Origin: Candidatus Eiseniibacteriota bacterium
Lineage (GTDB): Bacteria; Arandabacterota; Arandabacteria; JAGLYR01
Direction: 5' to 3'
Assembly: GCA_023132135.1 (NCBI GenBank)
Contig: JAGLYR010000007.1
Span: 1-8,801, forward strand
Length of the DNA stretch: 8,801 nt
The notes under the pieces were generated by a model. That model had not been told where the DNA came from, ran no database searches, and saw only the letters and a list, made by a program, of their open reading frames with translations. Numbering within the stretch: the stretch's first letter is position 1; each line of letters opens with the position of its first letter. The position numbers and the translations under genes were made by a program. Of this stretch, positions 1-6,584 are shown one piece after another.

Positions 1-1
1 G

Positions 2-730
2 ATTCTTGAAGATGTGGGGTTCTACGAACTGGCAATGGAAGCCATGCGGCCCCTGCTCAAGGGAGCACCTCCTGGGGCTCGGCTGAGGTTCTGGATTCTA
101 GCGAAAAAGGCGGGGGAGTATCGCAAGGCAGCGGACGACATGGAGATCCACTACCAGAAGCAGATTGAGACGCGAGCAGCGGGGTTGCCTCTCGAGTTCT
201 GGAAGCTTGTGTTTCCCCTTCCCCACGAAGAGGAGATTTTCGCTGCCGCCCGGGAGTTCGGAGTGGATCCGCTCTTGGTGGCGGCGGTGATCCGCGAGGA
301 GAGCCGGTTCGACGCGGAGGCGGTATCCTCGGCAGGTGCGGCGGGACTCCTTCAGCTCATGCCGGGGACTGCAAGGGACGAGGCCCGCCGCCTGGGGCTG
401 CGCAGCCGCGGACTCGATCTCTTTGATCCTGCCACGAACATCCGGCTGGGTACCTATTCGCTGGGCCGACGATTAGAACGGTTTCACGGGAATGTGGTAC
501 TGGCACTGGCGGGGTATAATGCCGGAGACCAACGGGCGAAGCGTTGGAAAAGCGAGCTCAAGGGCATGGAACAGGACGAGTTCATCGATCAGATTCCGTA
601 CCGCGAAACGCGGCTCTATATCAAGCGAATCCTGACCAGCTACGATCACTACCGGCGAACGTACGGGGCGGAGTGTCCAGTGAGGGGAGAAATCAGAATC
701 GGATTGACAGAGCCTGGAACACCCCCCTAG
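2..730 (+). CDS. Soluble lytic transglycosylase (Slt-like), C-terminal part; 5' end cut by the window
   Basis: This is the C-terminal end of a periplasmic lytic transglycosylase, which cleaves the MurNAc-GlcNAc bond of peptidoglycan to give 1,6-anhydro ends. The frame is open to the left edge, so the start is missing; the GTG at 14 is only the first possible start codon and I do not believe it. Counting from that GTG, residues 1-65 are helical and resemble the end of the Slt70 superhelical domain. Residues about 70-190 form the SLT catalytic domain: 'REES' with the presumed catalytic Glu96, then 'AGLLQLMPGTA', and 'ALAGYNAG' near residue 165. These are the three hallmark motifs of family 1 transglycosylases, so the enzyme is probably active. 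A tail of about 40 residues follows. The TAG stop is at 728-730 and a strong hairpin begins on its last base. The Slt70 subfamily is inferred; the SLT domain is clear. Confidence 0.93.
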   Translation: MLEDVGFYELAMEAMRPLLKGAPPGARLRFWILAKKAGEYRKAADDMEIHYQKQIETRAAGLPLEFWKLVFPLPHEEEIFAAAREFGVDPLLVAAVIREESRFDAEAVSSAGAAGLLQLMPGTARDEARRLGLRSRGLDLFDPATNIRLGTYSLGRRLERFHGNVVLALAGYNAGDQRAKRWKSELKGMEQDEFIDQIPYRETRLYIKRILTSYDHYRRTYGAECPVRGEIRIGLTEPGTPP

Positions 731-778
731 CCTGGATTATGCATGGACCCCACGCCGGGGTTCATGCATAATCCAGGC
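730..778. repeat. Near-perfect 22-bp hairpin with a 5-nt loop directly after the transglycosylase stop
   Basis: Positions 730-751 pair with 757-778 around the loop 752-756. All pairs are Watson-Crick except one G-T (746/762). The outer arms are CCTGGATTATGCATG and its exact reverse complement. No T-run follows on the + strand and no A-run precedes it, so it is not a standard intrinsic terminator, although a hairpin this strong right after a stop could stabilise or end the upstream mRNA. Alternatives are a palindromic dispersed element or a deletion relic with two transposon ends joined. No obvious target duplication is seen: the flanks cctag and ccgag differ. Confidence 0.85.
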
Positions 779-780
779 CG

Positions 781-828
781 AGAAGCCGAGAAGCCGAGAA
801 GCCGAGAAGCCGAGAAGCCGAGAAGCCG
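781..828. repeat. Tandem repeat: six exact copies of the 8-bp unit AGAAGCCG
   Basis: Six uninterrupted identical copies of AGAAGCCG fill 781-828, with a partial unit (CCG) just before, between the hairpin and the channel gene. A period of 8 is not a multiple of three, and no gene is convincing here, so the repeat is non-coding. Exact identity suggests recent slippage expansion, and copy number may vary between strains. It also serves as the purine-rich arm of the larger inverted repeat described next. Confidence 0.95.
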
Positions 829-909
829 ATGCCGGAGAACGGCATCATGGGGAAAAGCAGTGCGTATTCTGTTTCGGTCTGGTTCTCCGTTTCTCTGCTT
901 CTCTATTCC
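781..909. repeat. Purine-arm / loop / pyrimidine-arm element 1
   Basis: The purine-rich repeat (781-840) is mirrored by a pyrimidine-rich stretch (882-909). CGGAGAAC at 833-840 is the exact reverse complement of 882-889, and GAGAAGC at 820-826 of 897-903; with a small bulge the arms 820-840 and 882-903 pair around a 41-nt loop (841-881). The loop contains GTGCGTATTCTGTTTC (860-875), which resembles the loop core of the elements near 3468 and 8694. No coding function is evident. It lies 15 nt before the channel start and could fold in that gene's leader. Confidence 0.55.
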
Positions 910-923
910 ATGCGAGGCAACGA

Positions 924-1928
924 ATGGAGCTCAAGGAGAGACTTCGGCTCGCCATTGTCCTGCTGGTGGTCATCCTGGTCGGAGGTACGATCGGGTACAT
1001 GACCATCGAGGGCTGGCCACTGCTGGACTCCGCCTATATGACCGTGATCACGTTGGCGTCGGTGGGGTTCATGGAGGTGCACGAGCTTTCTTCGGGCGGT
1101 CGGATTTTCACGATCTTCCTGATTCTGATCGGCCTGGGCACTCTGCTCTATGTGATCAGCACAGTGACGGCCTTCGTTGTCGAGGGTGAGCTGCGCGACG
1201 TTCTGAGGAGAAGAAGAATGGAAAGAAAGATCAAGGCTCTCCGCAATCACTACGTGATCTGCGGATTCTCGCGCATGGGCAGCCAGATTGCTCAGGAATT
1301 GGAGAAGTCGGGCAGGCGATTCGTTGTGATAGAGAAGGATGCAGAGAGAGTGGAGATGCCTGATCACGATGATGAGATCCTGACGGTGATCGGCGATGCG
1401 ACACTCGAGCAGGTACTTCTGGACGCAGGCCTCGAAAATGCTAGCGGTCTCGTGACTGTGCTCGCTCAGGATCAGGACAACCTGTTTGTAGTGCTCACGG
1501 CCCGGCGCCTCAACCCGAAATTGAGAATCGTATCACAGGTGGTGGAGGAGAACTCGGAGGCCAAGCTTCGAAGCGTGGGAGCGGACGCGGTGGTCTCGTC
1601 GCACAAGATAGGGGGGATGCGCATGGCGTCGGAGCTCATCCGGCCTGCAGTGGTTTCGTTCCTCGATGTGATGCTCAGACGCTCGGACGCTGTCTACAGG
1701 GTGGAGGAGGCCACCGTCGGAACCCACTGCGGATGGATCGGGCACACCCTGGGGGACGCTGCGGTGCCGGAACACGCAGATGTGGTGGTGGTGGGATTGA
1801 AACAGGATGGCCTGATTGTCTTCAACCCGAAGCCCGACGTGAAGATCCACGAGAACGACACCATCATCATGATCGGGGCGATGGAGGAAGTCGAGAAGAT
1901 CCGGAAACTGGCGCACAGCGCGGGATAG
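924..1928 (+). CDS. Two-TM potassium channel with cytoplasmic RCK (TrkA-N + TrkA-C) domain
   Basis: The 334-aa protein has MthK/Kch-like architecture. It has TM1 at about residues 9-28, a pore helix at 34-44, a filter region 'TLASVGFMEV' (43-52), TM2 at about 61-86, a basic linker 'RRRRMERK', then an RCK domain. The RCK nucleotide-binding half starts at 'HYVICGFSRMG' (109-119), where GFSRMG is the Rossmann glycine loop, with an acidic residue in 'VVIEKD' to hold the ribose. A TrkA-C half covers about 250-334. RCK channels are tetrameric inner-membrane pores gated by ligands such as nucleotides or Ca2+, which bind a cytoplasmic ring. The filter is odd: canonical TVGYGD is SVGFME here. The ATG at 924 follows GAGG (914-917) by 6 nt. 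It converges with the barrel gene, whose stop lies 5 nt beyond this one, leaving no room for a terminator. Ion selectivity is inferred from the family. Confidence 0.93.
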   Translation: MELKERLRLAIVLLVVILVGGTIGYMTIEGWPLLDSAYMTVITLASVGFMEVHELSSGGRIFTIFLILIGLGTLLYVISTVTAFVVEGELRDVLRRRRMERKIKALRNHYVICGFSRMGSQIAQELEKSGRRFVVIEKDAERVEMPDHDDEILTVIGDATLEQVLLDAGLENASGLVTVLAQDQDNLFVVLTARRLNPKLRIVSQVVEENSEAKLRSVGADAVVSSHKIGGMRMASELIRPAVVSFLDVMLRRSDAVYRVEEATVGTHCGWIGHTLGDAAVPEHADVVVVGLKQDGLIVFNPKPDVKIHENDTIIMIGAMEEVEKIRKLAHSAG

Positions 1929-1933
1929 ACCGC

Positions 1934-3472
1934 CTAAAATGTCGAGAATAGCTTGAACTCCAGGCCATCAAAGGCGGGCTCGTACCGGCACACACCACCG
2001 GCGCAGAGGAAGCCGGCTTGGCGCGTTCCGTACATCAGGCTGGCATAGTGATGCGTGCCGATACTGCGAGTGACGATCCCGTGGAGCCAGTTGGTTCGTT
2101 CCCCGGGATCGGACGTCTGGAGCTCCGACTTGTTGGTATACTCAGCGATCAGGGAAAAGGACAGGTCCACGCTGGGCGAGAATTCTACCAGAAAAAGATC
2201 ATCGTCATACTGACCAATGGAAAGCCCGTCCACGTGCTGGTGCTGGAGCTGGGCCTTGACGCTCATCTCCTCTCGAAACCAGGTTTTCGCTTCGCCGACG
2301 AGGGTGATCTGGTTTTGTTCCGGGCGCTTGGCAAAGTCTACGGCGGCGAGAACCTGCCCGCTCTCGAGCGTCTTTTCCCACTGGAAATACGTCTCCTGGA
2401 ACTGCAGGCGTCCATCCTGATTGTCCGTCTTGCTGCTTGAGATCAGGAAATCCCCCAAGGGGCCGGCGGAAGCCAGGATTTCCACCTGCGTGCCCTTCTC
2501 GTCGTCGCTGTCGAGCTCATGGGGATGGCGGTTGAGGAGAGTGAAGGTGTGCTCCCGGATGAGCGCGGGGGGGAGGTTGTACTCTGTGGCACAGTCGCTC
2601 TGGAGAAACCTGAATCCGCGGTAATCCTTGTGCTCGACGCTGATCCCCACGTGGTCCAGAGCGAGGCTGACAGCGCCATAGAAGCCACGGCCCTGATCGT
2701 GATCCGTGGAGCAGAAGTCCCAGCTTCCGCTGCGGTTTCCCTTCTCAAGGTAGAGGTCGAAGGAGCCGGTTGCGAGCTGGACGCGCCACGTCGTGAGTTC
2801 GTGGGTGCGCGTGCCTGGTTGCCGGGGTGCGCTGTTGGAGAGGTAGCTGAGCCCGGCGCGCAGGAAACCCAGGGGCTCGACGTTGATATCCAGGCCATGG
2901 AGTAGATCCCGGTGCTCACCCCGCTGGTTGAGGGTTTTCCCGGACAGGAGGGTGATGCCCGCGGGGCCGGAGGTCATCTCCAATTTGATCCCCTCGAGGT
3001 TGGAATCCTTCCGGATTCCCCGGTCCTCGTAAGTTCGGAGTGCGAGTCCCCGCCCGAAGAGTGTATAGAAGTTGCCGACGGTGAGTGTCATAGTGCGACT
3101 GGAGTAGTTGAGGTATTTGAACGGGATGCCATGGTTTGTGCTGTCGGGGCTCATCTCGTGAGGGTGGAACATCTCGTAGCGGAGGCCGGCGGAGAGATCA
3201 TCCGACGACCATTCCATGTCGAACCAGTCCTCGAGGATTTCGCGTCCGCCCTCGCGGGCCAGAGAATACTCCAGTTGGTTCCCGCCGCTCCAGTAGGTCT
3301 CCGCCGAGGCGTTCCGGCCGGAAACCAGTGCGATCGAGATTACTGCGGCTGCGAGAACAGCAATCCACCGGCAAGCCGCAGCAAGTGCGCACGCCGGGCC
3401 CGGCCCGGCAATCCGTCTTGCTGCAGAGGGGTGAAAGGAGAAAGGGGAAAGGTGAAACGCCAAGCCTGACAC
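1934..3472 (-). CDS. DUF6029-like outer-membrane beta-barrel protein; start uncertain
   Basis: The mature part of about 450 residues alternates short polar/hydrophobic strands with loops and ends in 'FKLFSTF', a terminal-aromatic strand typical of barrels inserted by BamA. Motifs I associate with DUF6029-type barrels are present: 'VGNFYTLFGRGLALRTYEDRG' in the N-terminal third and, near the end, 'YGTRQAGFLCAGGVCRYEPAF'. This points to an outer-membrane location; the function is unknown. A hydrophobic signal segment 'WIAVLAAAVISIALVSG' with a possible cleavage after 'ASA' is encoded at about 3367-3302. The start is unclear: there is no ATG in any frame between that segment and the TlpA stop at 3606. 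GTG at 3472 (512 aa) is given provisionally, with a GAGGG about 10 nt upstream; GTG 3484, TTG 3463 and ATT 3412 are alternatives. The frame also runs open back into the TlpA gene, which is not taken as coding. It is the last gene of the minus-strand operon. Confidence 0.8.
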   Translation of the reverse strand: MSGLAFHLSPFSFHPSAARRIAGPGPACALAAACRWIAVLAAAVISIALVSGRNASAETYWSGGNQLEYSLAREGGREILEDWFDMEWSSDDLSAGLRYEMFHPHEMSPDSTNHGIPFKYLNYSSRTMTLTVGNFYTLFGRGLALRTYEDRGIRKDSNLEGIKLEMTSGPAGITLLSGKTLNQRGEHRDLLHGLDINVEPLGFLRAGLSYLSNSAPRQPGTRTHELTTWRVQLATGSFDLYLEKGNRSGSWDFCSTDHDQGRGFYGAVSLALDHVGISVEHKDYRGFRFLQSDCATEYNLPPALIREHTFTLLNRHPHELDSDDEKGTQVEILASAGPLGDFLISSSKTDNQDGRLQFQETYFQWEKTLESGQVLAAVDFAKRPEQNQITLVGEAKTWFREEMSVKAQLQHQHVDGLSIGQYDDDLFLVEFSPSVDLSFSLIAEYTNKSELQTSDPGERTNWLHGIVTRSIGTHHYASLMYGTRQAGFLCAGGVCRYEPAFDGLEFKLFSTF

Positions 3473-3530
3473 CCAATAGTGCACCCTCACCCCGGTCACC
3501 TCTCTACTCTCTCCTTTCGCCTCTCGCCAC
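3427..3530. repeat. Purine-arm / loop / pyrimidine-arm element 2
   Basis: Arms 3427-3455 (purine-rich on the + strand) and 3496-3524 (pyrimidine-rich) are reverse complements at 23 of 29 positions, around a 40-nt loop (3456-3495). Read on the minus strand, the order is purine arm, loop, pyrimidine arm, as in element 1, and the loop holds GTGCACTATTGGGTGTC (3484-3468), similar to element 1's core. It sits between the TlpA gene and the barrel gene, exactly where the barrel's start should be. A 12-bp palindrome, GCCGGGCCCGGC (3393-3404), lies just beyond it. It may be a stem-loop controlling the last gene or an inserted repeat. Confidence 0.6.
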
Positions 3531-3605
3531 TGCCGCAATCGTCGGAGCCAAGAGCCTGATATCCGGACCCGCTTCCGGCCGCTGATGAGAAATAGAAATG
3601 CGCTC

Positions 3606-4136
3606 CTAGTCAATTTCGTGCTCCTGGGTGTCCTTGAGCAGACCCAGGACGATCTCCTCCAGCTCTTTCTCTTGGCCTTTTCGGTACCCGGTCCTGGAAT
3701 ACACAATGTCTCCCTCTGAATCAAGGATCAGAGTGTATGGAATTAGCTTGGTCTTGAACTTCCGGGTGAGGTCAGCGTTGGAGTCGGTGAGAACCCGCAG
3801 CGCGTATTTCCTGCTCTTGATGTAGGACTTGACCTTGTTCAGACTTCGGGGCGAATCCTGGGAAACGGCGAGCACCTGCAGGCCGCGATCCTTGTACTCA
3901 CGGTACATCTTGTCGAGGTGGGGCAGTTCCTCAAGACATGGGCGGCACCACAGGGCCCACAGCGAGATGAGAATGGGACCGTCGCCGTACAGGTCCGAGA
4001 GAGTGACCTTCTTATTGCCTAGGTCACGAAGCGTGAAGTCGGATGCCGGGCGGCCCTCCTTTTCGGCTGCACAGACCGAGCCGTATGATACGAGCAGAAC
4101 AATAACCGCGACGACCAGCGGGCGTAGAAAGCGCAT
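3606..4136 (-). CDS. TlpA/ResA-like extracytoplasmic thiol-disulfide oxidoreductase
   Basis: A 176-aa thioredoxin-fold protein of the AhpC/TSA-TlpA-Redoxin group. Residues 1-24 form a signal peptide or anchor (basic 'MRFLRP', hydrophobic 8-18, possible cleavage after 'VCAA'). 'PASDFTLRDLGNKKVTLSDLYGDGPILISLWALWCRPC' is the typical entry to the fold, and the redox pair is Cys64-Arg-Pro-Cys67. 'LIPYTLILD' carries the cis-Pro (133) that normally faces the active site. Such proteins reduce disulfides in periplasmic clients, classically cytochrome c maturation apoproteins, but no cytochrome gene is seen here. ATG 4136 was chosen because GGAGGG lies 7 nt upstream; a GTG at 4151 would place that motif inside the gene. 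It starts 16 nt after the previous gene's stop, so it is co-transcribed. The likely clients are its cysteine-bearing secreted neighbours, which is an inference. Confidence 0.93.
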   Translation of the reverse strand: MRFLRPLVVAVIVLLVSYGSVCAAEKEGRPASDFTLRDLGNKKVTLSDLYGDGPILISLWALWCRPCLEELPHLDKMYREYKDRGLQVLAVSQDSPRSLNKVKSYIKSRKYALRVLTDSNADLTRKFKTKLIPYTLILDSEGDIVYSRTGYRKGQEKELEEIVLGLLKDTQEHEID

Positions 4137-4152
4137 CAGAGTTCCCTCCACT

Positions 4153-5550
4153 CTACTTCAGAAGAACGAGTTTTGCCGTGAGAGCCTGGTTCTCGTCCAA
4201 CGTCACTCTGCAAGTGTACACGCCGCCGGCCACCGCTCGACCGCAGTGGTCGAGTCCGTTCCATTCGACGGACACCGGGCTGCCCAGGGATGCTTCCACC
4301 GGGATGGATACAACGCGCCGACCGCAGATATCAAAGATGTCCACACGTACGTCGCCCGCGCCTGGAATGGCAAAGGAAATGGTCACCGTGGGATTGAATG
4401 GGTTTGGATAGCAGCGGAGACCGGTCAGTCCGCGGACCACAGGGAACTCGCCCTCCACGTTTCCGACGGCCACCAGCCAGTCGTAGATGGCGGCGGCAAG
4501 ATCCGTCCGATCCGCGGGAGTGCTGATGCCCTCAAACCCGAAGGCGAGGTAGGCGAGCCTGTAGCCGTCCTTGTCCACCTTGACTCCTGCAGGGCCGCTC
4601 CTGCTCAGATAGTTGAAGATCACCGACGACCCGTCGCCGTTGGCCGCGATTTCGCTTGGTGCGGTCTGGTTACCGGCTCCGTCGCCGCCTGAGATGCTGA
4701 AGCTCATGCCATCCGAGATGGGGTCGCCGCCAACGCCGGTGATGTCGAGGATGCCGCTGTCGTCGGCCACATAGGTGGCGCCGAAGCGGTCTTCATAGAA
4801 TGCTTTCGTCTCAACCGAGTAGTCGGGGGATGCAGCATCGCACATGCCGTAGCCGATGTCCTGACCGGTGAGGAAGAGGCGTCCGCCGTCGTCCAGAAAG
4901 GCTCCGATCGCGAGCCTGTCCGCAGCCGACAGGGCGGGTGTAGCTTCTCCTGTCATCCAGGCCACCACAGGGAATGTCAGGAGATCAGCCGAAAGCACAG
5001 GTTCCAGCTCCCGCGGCCAGACGCCCCACGTGCGAGAACCCTGGAAGGCAGCGGACAGGTAATCCTGGTACTCCTGCCCGCCGTCGTCGTCCACAATGAG
5101 CACTTCAATCCCGTCCGTGACCACCACCAGTGTGATCGTTTTCTTCTTGCTGGGATCAAGGACTGAGCGGGCCATCAACTGGACGACTGCTCCGCCCTCG
5201 TCCGCGACGGTGTCGAAATTGATCCCGATCGTGGTGCTGTTGCCTGCGCCCAGCAGCACCTGAAGGCTGTCGACGTTGTCCTGCTGACATCCTCCCTCAA
5301 CACATATCGGAGTGAACCAGTTGTCCGGTCTGTAGATGATCGTGCGAAGAATATCGAAACGGTCGCCTTGGGCTCCGGTGTTTGTCAGAACAGCCTCCAG
5401 CTCCACGAACCAGTTGACCTGGGTGATATCCACAGGGTTGTCCGTGGTGAACTCCAGATTGGCCGCGCGGGTATCGGAAACCCAGGAACACACCAGCGCG
5501 GAACAGATCGCGACGACGAGCAACGGCAGACAGCGTTTGCAATGGGACAT
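4153..5550 (-). CDS. Secreted multidomain protein with C-terminal FlgD/Ig-like (sorting-type) domain
   Basis: A 465-aa exported protein. Residues 1-30 are a signal peptide ending '...DTRAA'. Residues 31-145 look like an Ig-like beta domain with 'NWFTPICVEGGC' (Cys83, Cys88). Residues 148-360 begin 'VLIVDDDGG' and include 'LGAFLDDGGRLFLTG'-style strands and 'YLAFGFEG'. This is reminiscent of a class I glutamine amidotransferase-like or ThuA-like flavodoxin fold, but no catalytic Cys-His pair is apparent, so it is probably non-enzymatic. Residues 375-465 are a FlgD/Ig-like domain: 'CYPNPFNPTVTISF', 'VDIFDICGRRV', 'GVYTCRV', ending 'KLVLLK'. That tail is common on secreted or surface proteins of FCB-type bacteria and resembles type IX sorting domains. 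The mature chain has seven Cys (83, 88, 237, 380, 409, 436, 447), four of them in the tail. ATG 5550 has AGGAGG just upstream; that motif overlaps the previous gene's stop, giving tight coupling. No specific function is assigned. Confidence 0.85.
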   Translation of the reverse strand: MSHCKRCLPLLVVAICSALVCSWVSDTRAANLEFTTDNPVDITQVNWFVELEAVLTNTGAQGDRFDILRTIIYRPDNWFTPICVEGGCQQDNVDSLQVLLGAGNSTTIGINFDTVADEGGAVVQLMARSVLDPSKKKTITLVVVTDGIEVLIVDDDGGQEYQDYLSAAFQGSRTWGVWPRELEPVLSADLLTFPVVAWMTGEATPALSAADRLAIGAFLDDGGRLFLTGQDIGYGMCDAASPDYSVETKAFYEDRFGATYVADDSGILDITGVGGDPISDGMSFSISGGDGAGNQTAPSEIAANGDGSSVIFNYLSRSGPAGVKVDKDGYRLAYLAFGFEGISTPADRTDLAAAIYDWLVAVGNVEGEFPVVRGLTGLRCYPNPFNPTVTISFAIPGAGDVRVDIFDICGRRVVSIPVEASLGSPVSVEWNGLDHCGRAVAGGVYTCRVTLDENQALTAKLVLLK

Positions 5551-5560
5551 AGCACTCCTC

Positions 5561-6571
5561 CTAGCGCCGGGCGGGCGTTGTGCCGAATGTGGATCCCGAC
5601 TGCAGTACATGCTTGGTAGAACGCGATTGGATGAAGACTACGGTTTCAATCTCGCTTTCATCCCAGCCGGCGTCAAGTGTTCGTGAGCGCCAGAAGCTAA
5701 GGGTTTCCCCGTACACTGGAGAGAAAGCCTGCCCCGAGGCGTTGGGCATGAGATCGCGAACGACGTTGTACGAAGTCTCCTCGGCAGGGCCCAGGACTAC
5801 CACAACCTCCGTCTCGACTACCCCGAACTGGATCACGAGATCGTTCAGCATGGGACAATCCAGGGGTGCGACCCTGGCCCCAACGCTGTACCGGAAACCG
5901 TCCAGCGTGTCGCTCACCTCGATCCAGAAATGAGGGGGGGTGGCAAGGGCCTGTTGGTACATGTTCTGGAGCGTCGCTTCCGTTGGAATGCTCATGGTTG
6001 AGATCCCATCGAAGACAATGGTTGGGGCCACCGAGATGGAATAGAACGCAATCCGTTCGCCGTGCAGGGCAGGGTTCTCGACATACACGGGATCTTGAGA
6101 AGCAGGCCAGTTTGTCCGGTACCCGAAAGTCAGCACGTGATCGGCCCCCAGGCTTTCCTGGAAATCGCGCATAAGAATCTCCGCCGGTCCACATGGCTCA
6201 CACCGGACATTCCCGAAATGCTCAATCAGAACTGTCCGCGACGCGCCCGTCGCTCCAGTAAGGAAGAGGCAGAACTCCGCCGTGGCCCCGCGGCCCTTCT
6301 CGATGTTGACCTCGCTCTCGGCCGGGAGCGCCTCGTGGTTGTCCAGGAACACGCGCACAGCGTGGGCACCGGTCGTCAACTCCAGCGTGTCGGGTGTGAC
6401 CCGACCCTCGCGGAGATCCCCGTCAATTTCGATGGACGCCCCGGGCGGTTCCGAGAAGACGGCCAGGAACCCCGTGGCAGGGGCCTGCACGGGGTCCTCC
6501 TGACCGCAACTGCAAGTGAAGATCAACGCTGCAACCGACGGTGCGCACAAGCTGCGCCACCTGTAAGCCAT
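5561..6571 (-). CDS. PEGA domain + Omp28/thioredoxin-like envelope protein (probable lipoprotein)
   Basis: A 336-aa protein. The N-terminus 'SVAALIFTCSCGQED' is a short signal ending in Cys20/Cys22, probably a lipidated cysteine, though it is not a textbook lipobox. Residues about 32-100 form a PEGA domain ('GFLAVFSEPPGASIEIDGD...TPDTLELTTGAHAVRVFL'), a small surface beta fold. From about 112 there is an Omp28-like thioredoxin fold: 'VLIEHFGNVRCEPCGPAE' with Cys124-Glu-Pro-Cys127, and 'SISVAPTIVFDG' with the candidate cis-Pro183. The C-terminal third is a beta-rich domain ('YNVVRDLMPNASG', '...VVFIQSRSTKHVLQSG') usual for Omp28 relatives. A cell-envelope redox or scaffold role is inferred. 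ATG 6571 was chosen because GGGAGGA lies directly upstream and the residues before it in the longer frame are the shadow of the previous gene. It starts 13 nt after that gene's stop, and 10 nt separate its own stop from the next ATG. Confidence 0.87.
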   Translation of the reverse strand: MAYRWRSLCAPSVAALIFTCSCGQEDPVQAPATGFLAVFSEPPGASIEIDGDLREGRVTPDTLELTTGAHAVRVFLDNHEALPAESEVNIEKGRGATAEFCLFLTGATGASRTVLIEHFGNVRCEPCGPAEILMRDFQESLGADHVLTFGYRTNWPASQDPVYVENPALHGERIAFYSISVAPTIVFDGISTMSIPTEATLQNMYQQALATPPHFWIEVSDTLDGFRYSVGARVAPLDCPMLNDLVIQFGVVETEVVVVLGPAEETSYNVVRDLMPNASGQAFSPVYGETLSFWRSRTLDAGWDESEIETVVFIQSRSTKHVLQSGSTFGTTPARR

Positions 6572-6584
6572 AGTCCTCCCTAAC

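Noticed and set aside
704-740. TTGACA at 704-709 as a -35 box for the channel gene
   Set aside because: No acceptable -10 hexamer lies 16-18 nt downstream; the nearest AT-rich stretch (735-740) is 25 nt away and inside the hairpin.
730-778. Rho-independent terminator of the transglycosylase gene
   Set aside because: The stem is strong but no U-tract follows it in the + direction; listed as a hairpin of unknown role instead.
781-909. Short CRISPR-like array
   Set aside because: The repeat unit is 8 bp with no spacers between copies, and no cas genes are present.
743-1189. Plus-strand frame of 148 codons rich in Arg/Glu/Lys across the 8-bp tandem repeat
   Set aside because: It is produced by translating the tandem repeat and then runs out of frame through the channel gene, with no recognisable domain.
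2018-2919. Several open frames on the plus strand and in other frames opposite the barrel gene
   Set aside because: They are low-information shadows of the minus-strand barrel gene, which has clear family motifs and a barrel-type C-terminus.
4137-4151. Upstream GTG start (4151) for the TlpA-like gene
   Set aside because: The bases between GTG and ATG 4136 include the GGAGGG ribosome binding site, and the ATG gives the cleaner signal peptide.
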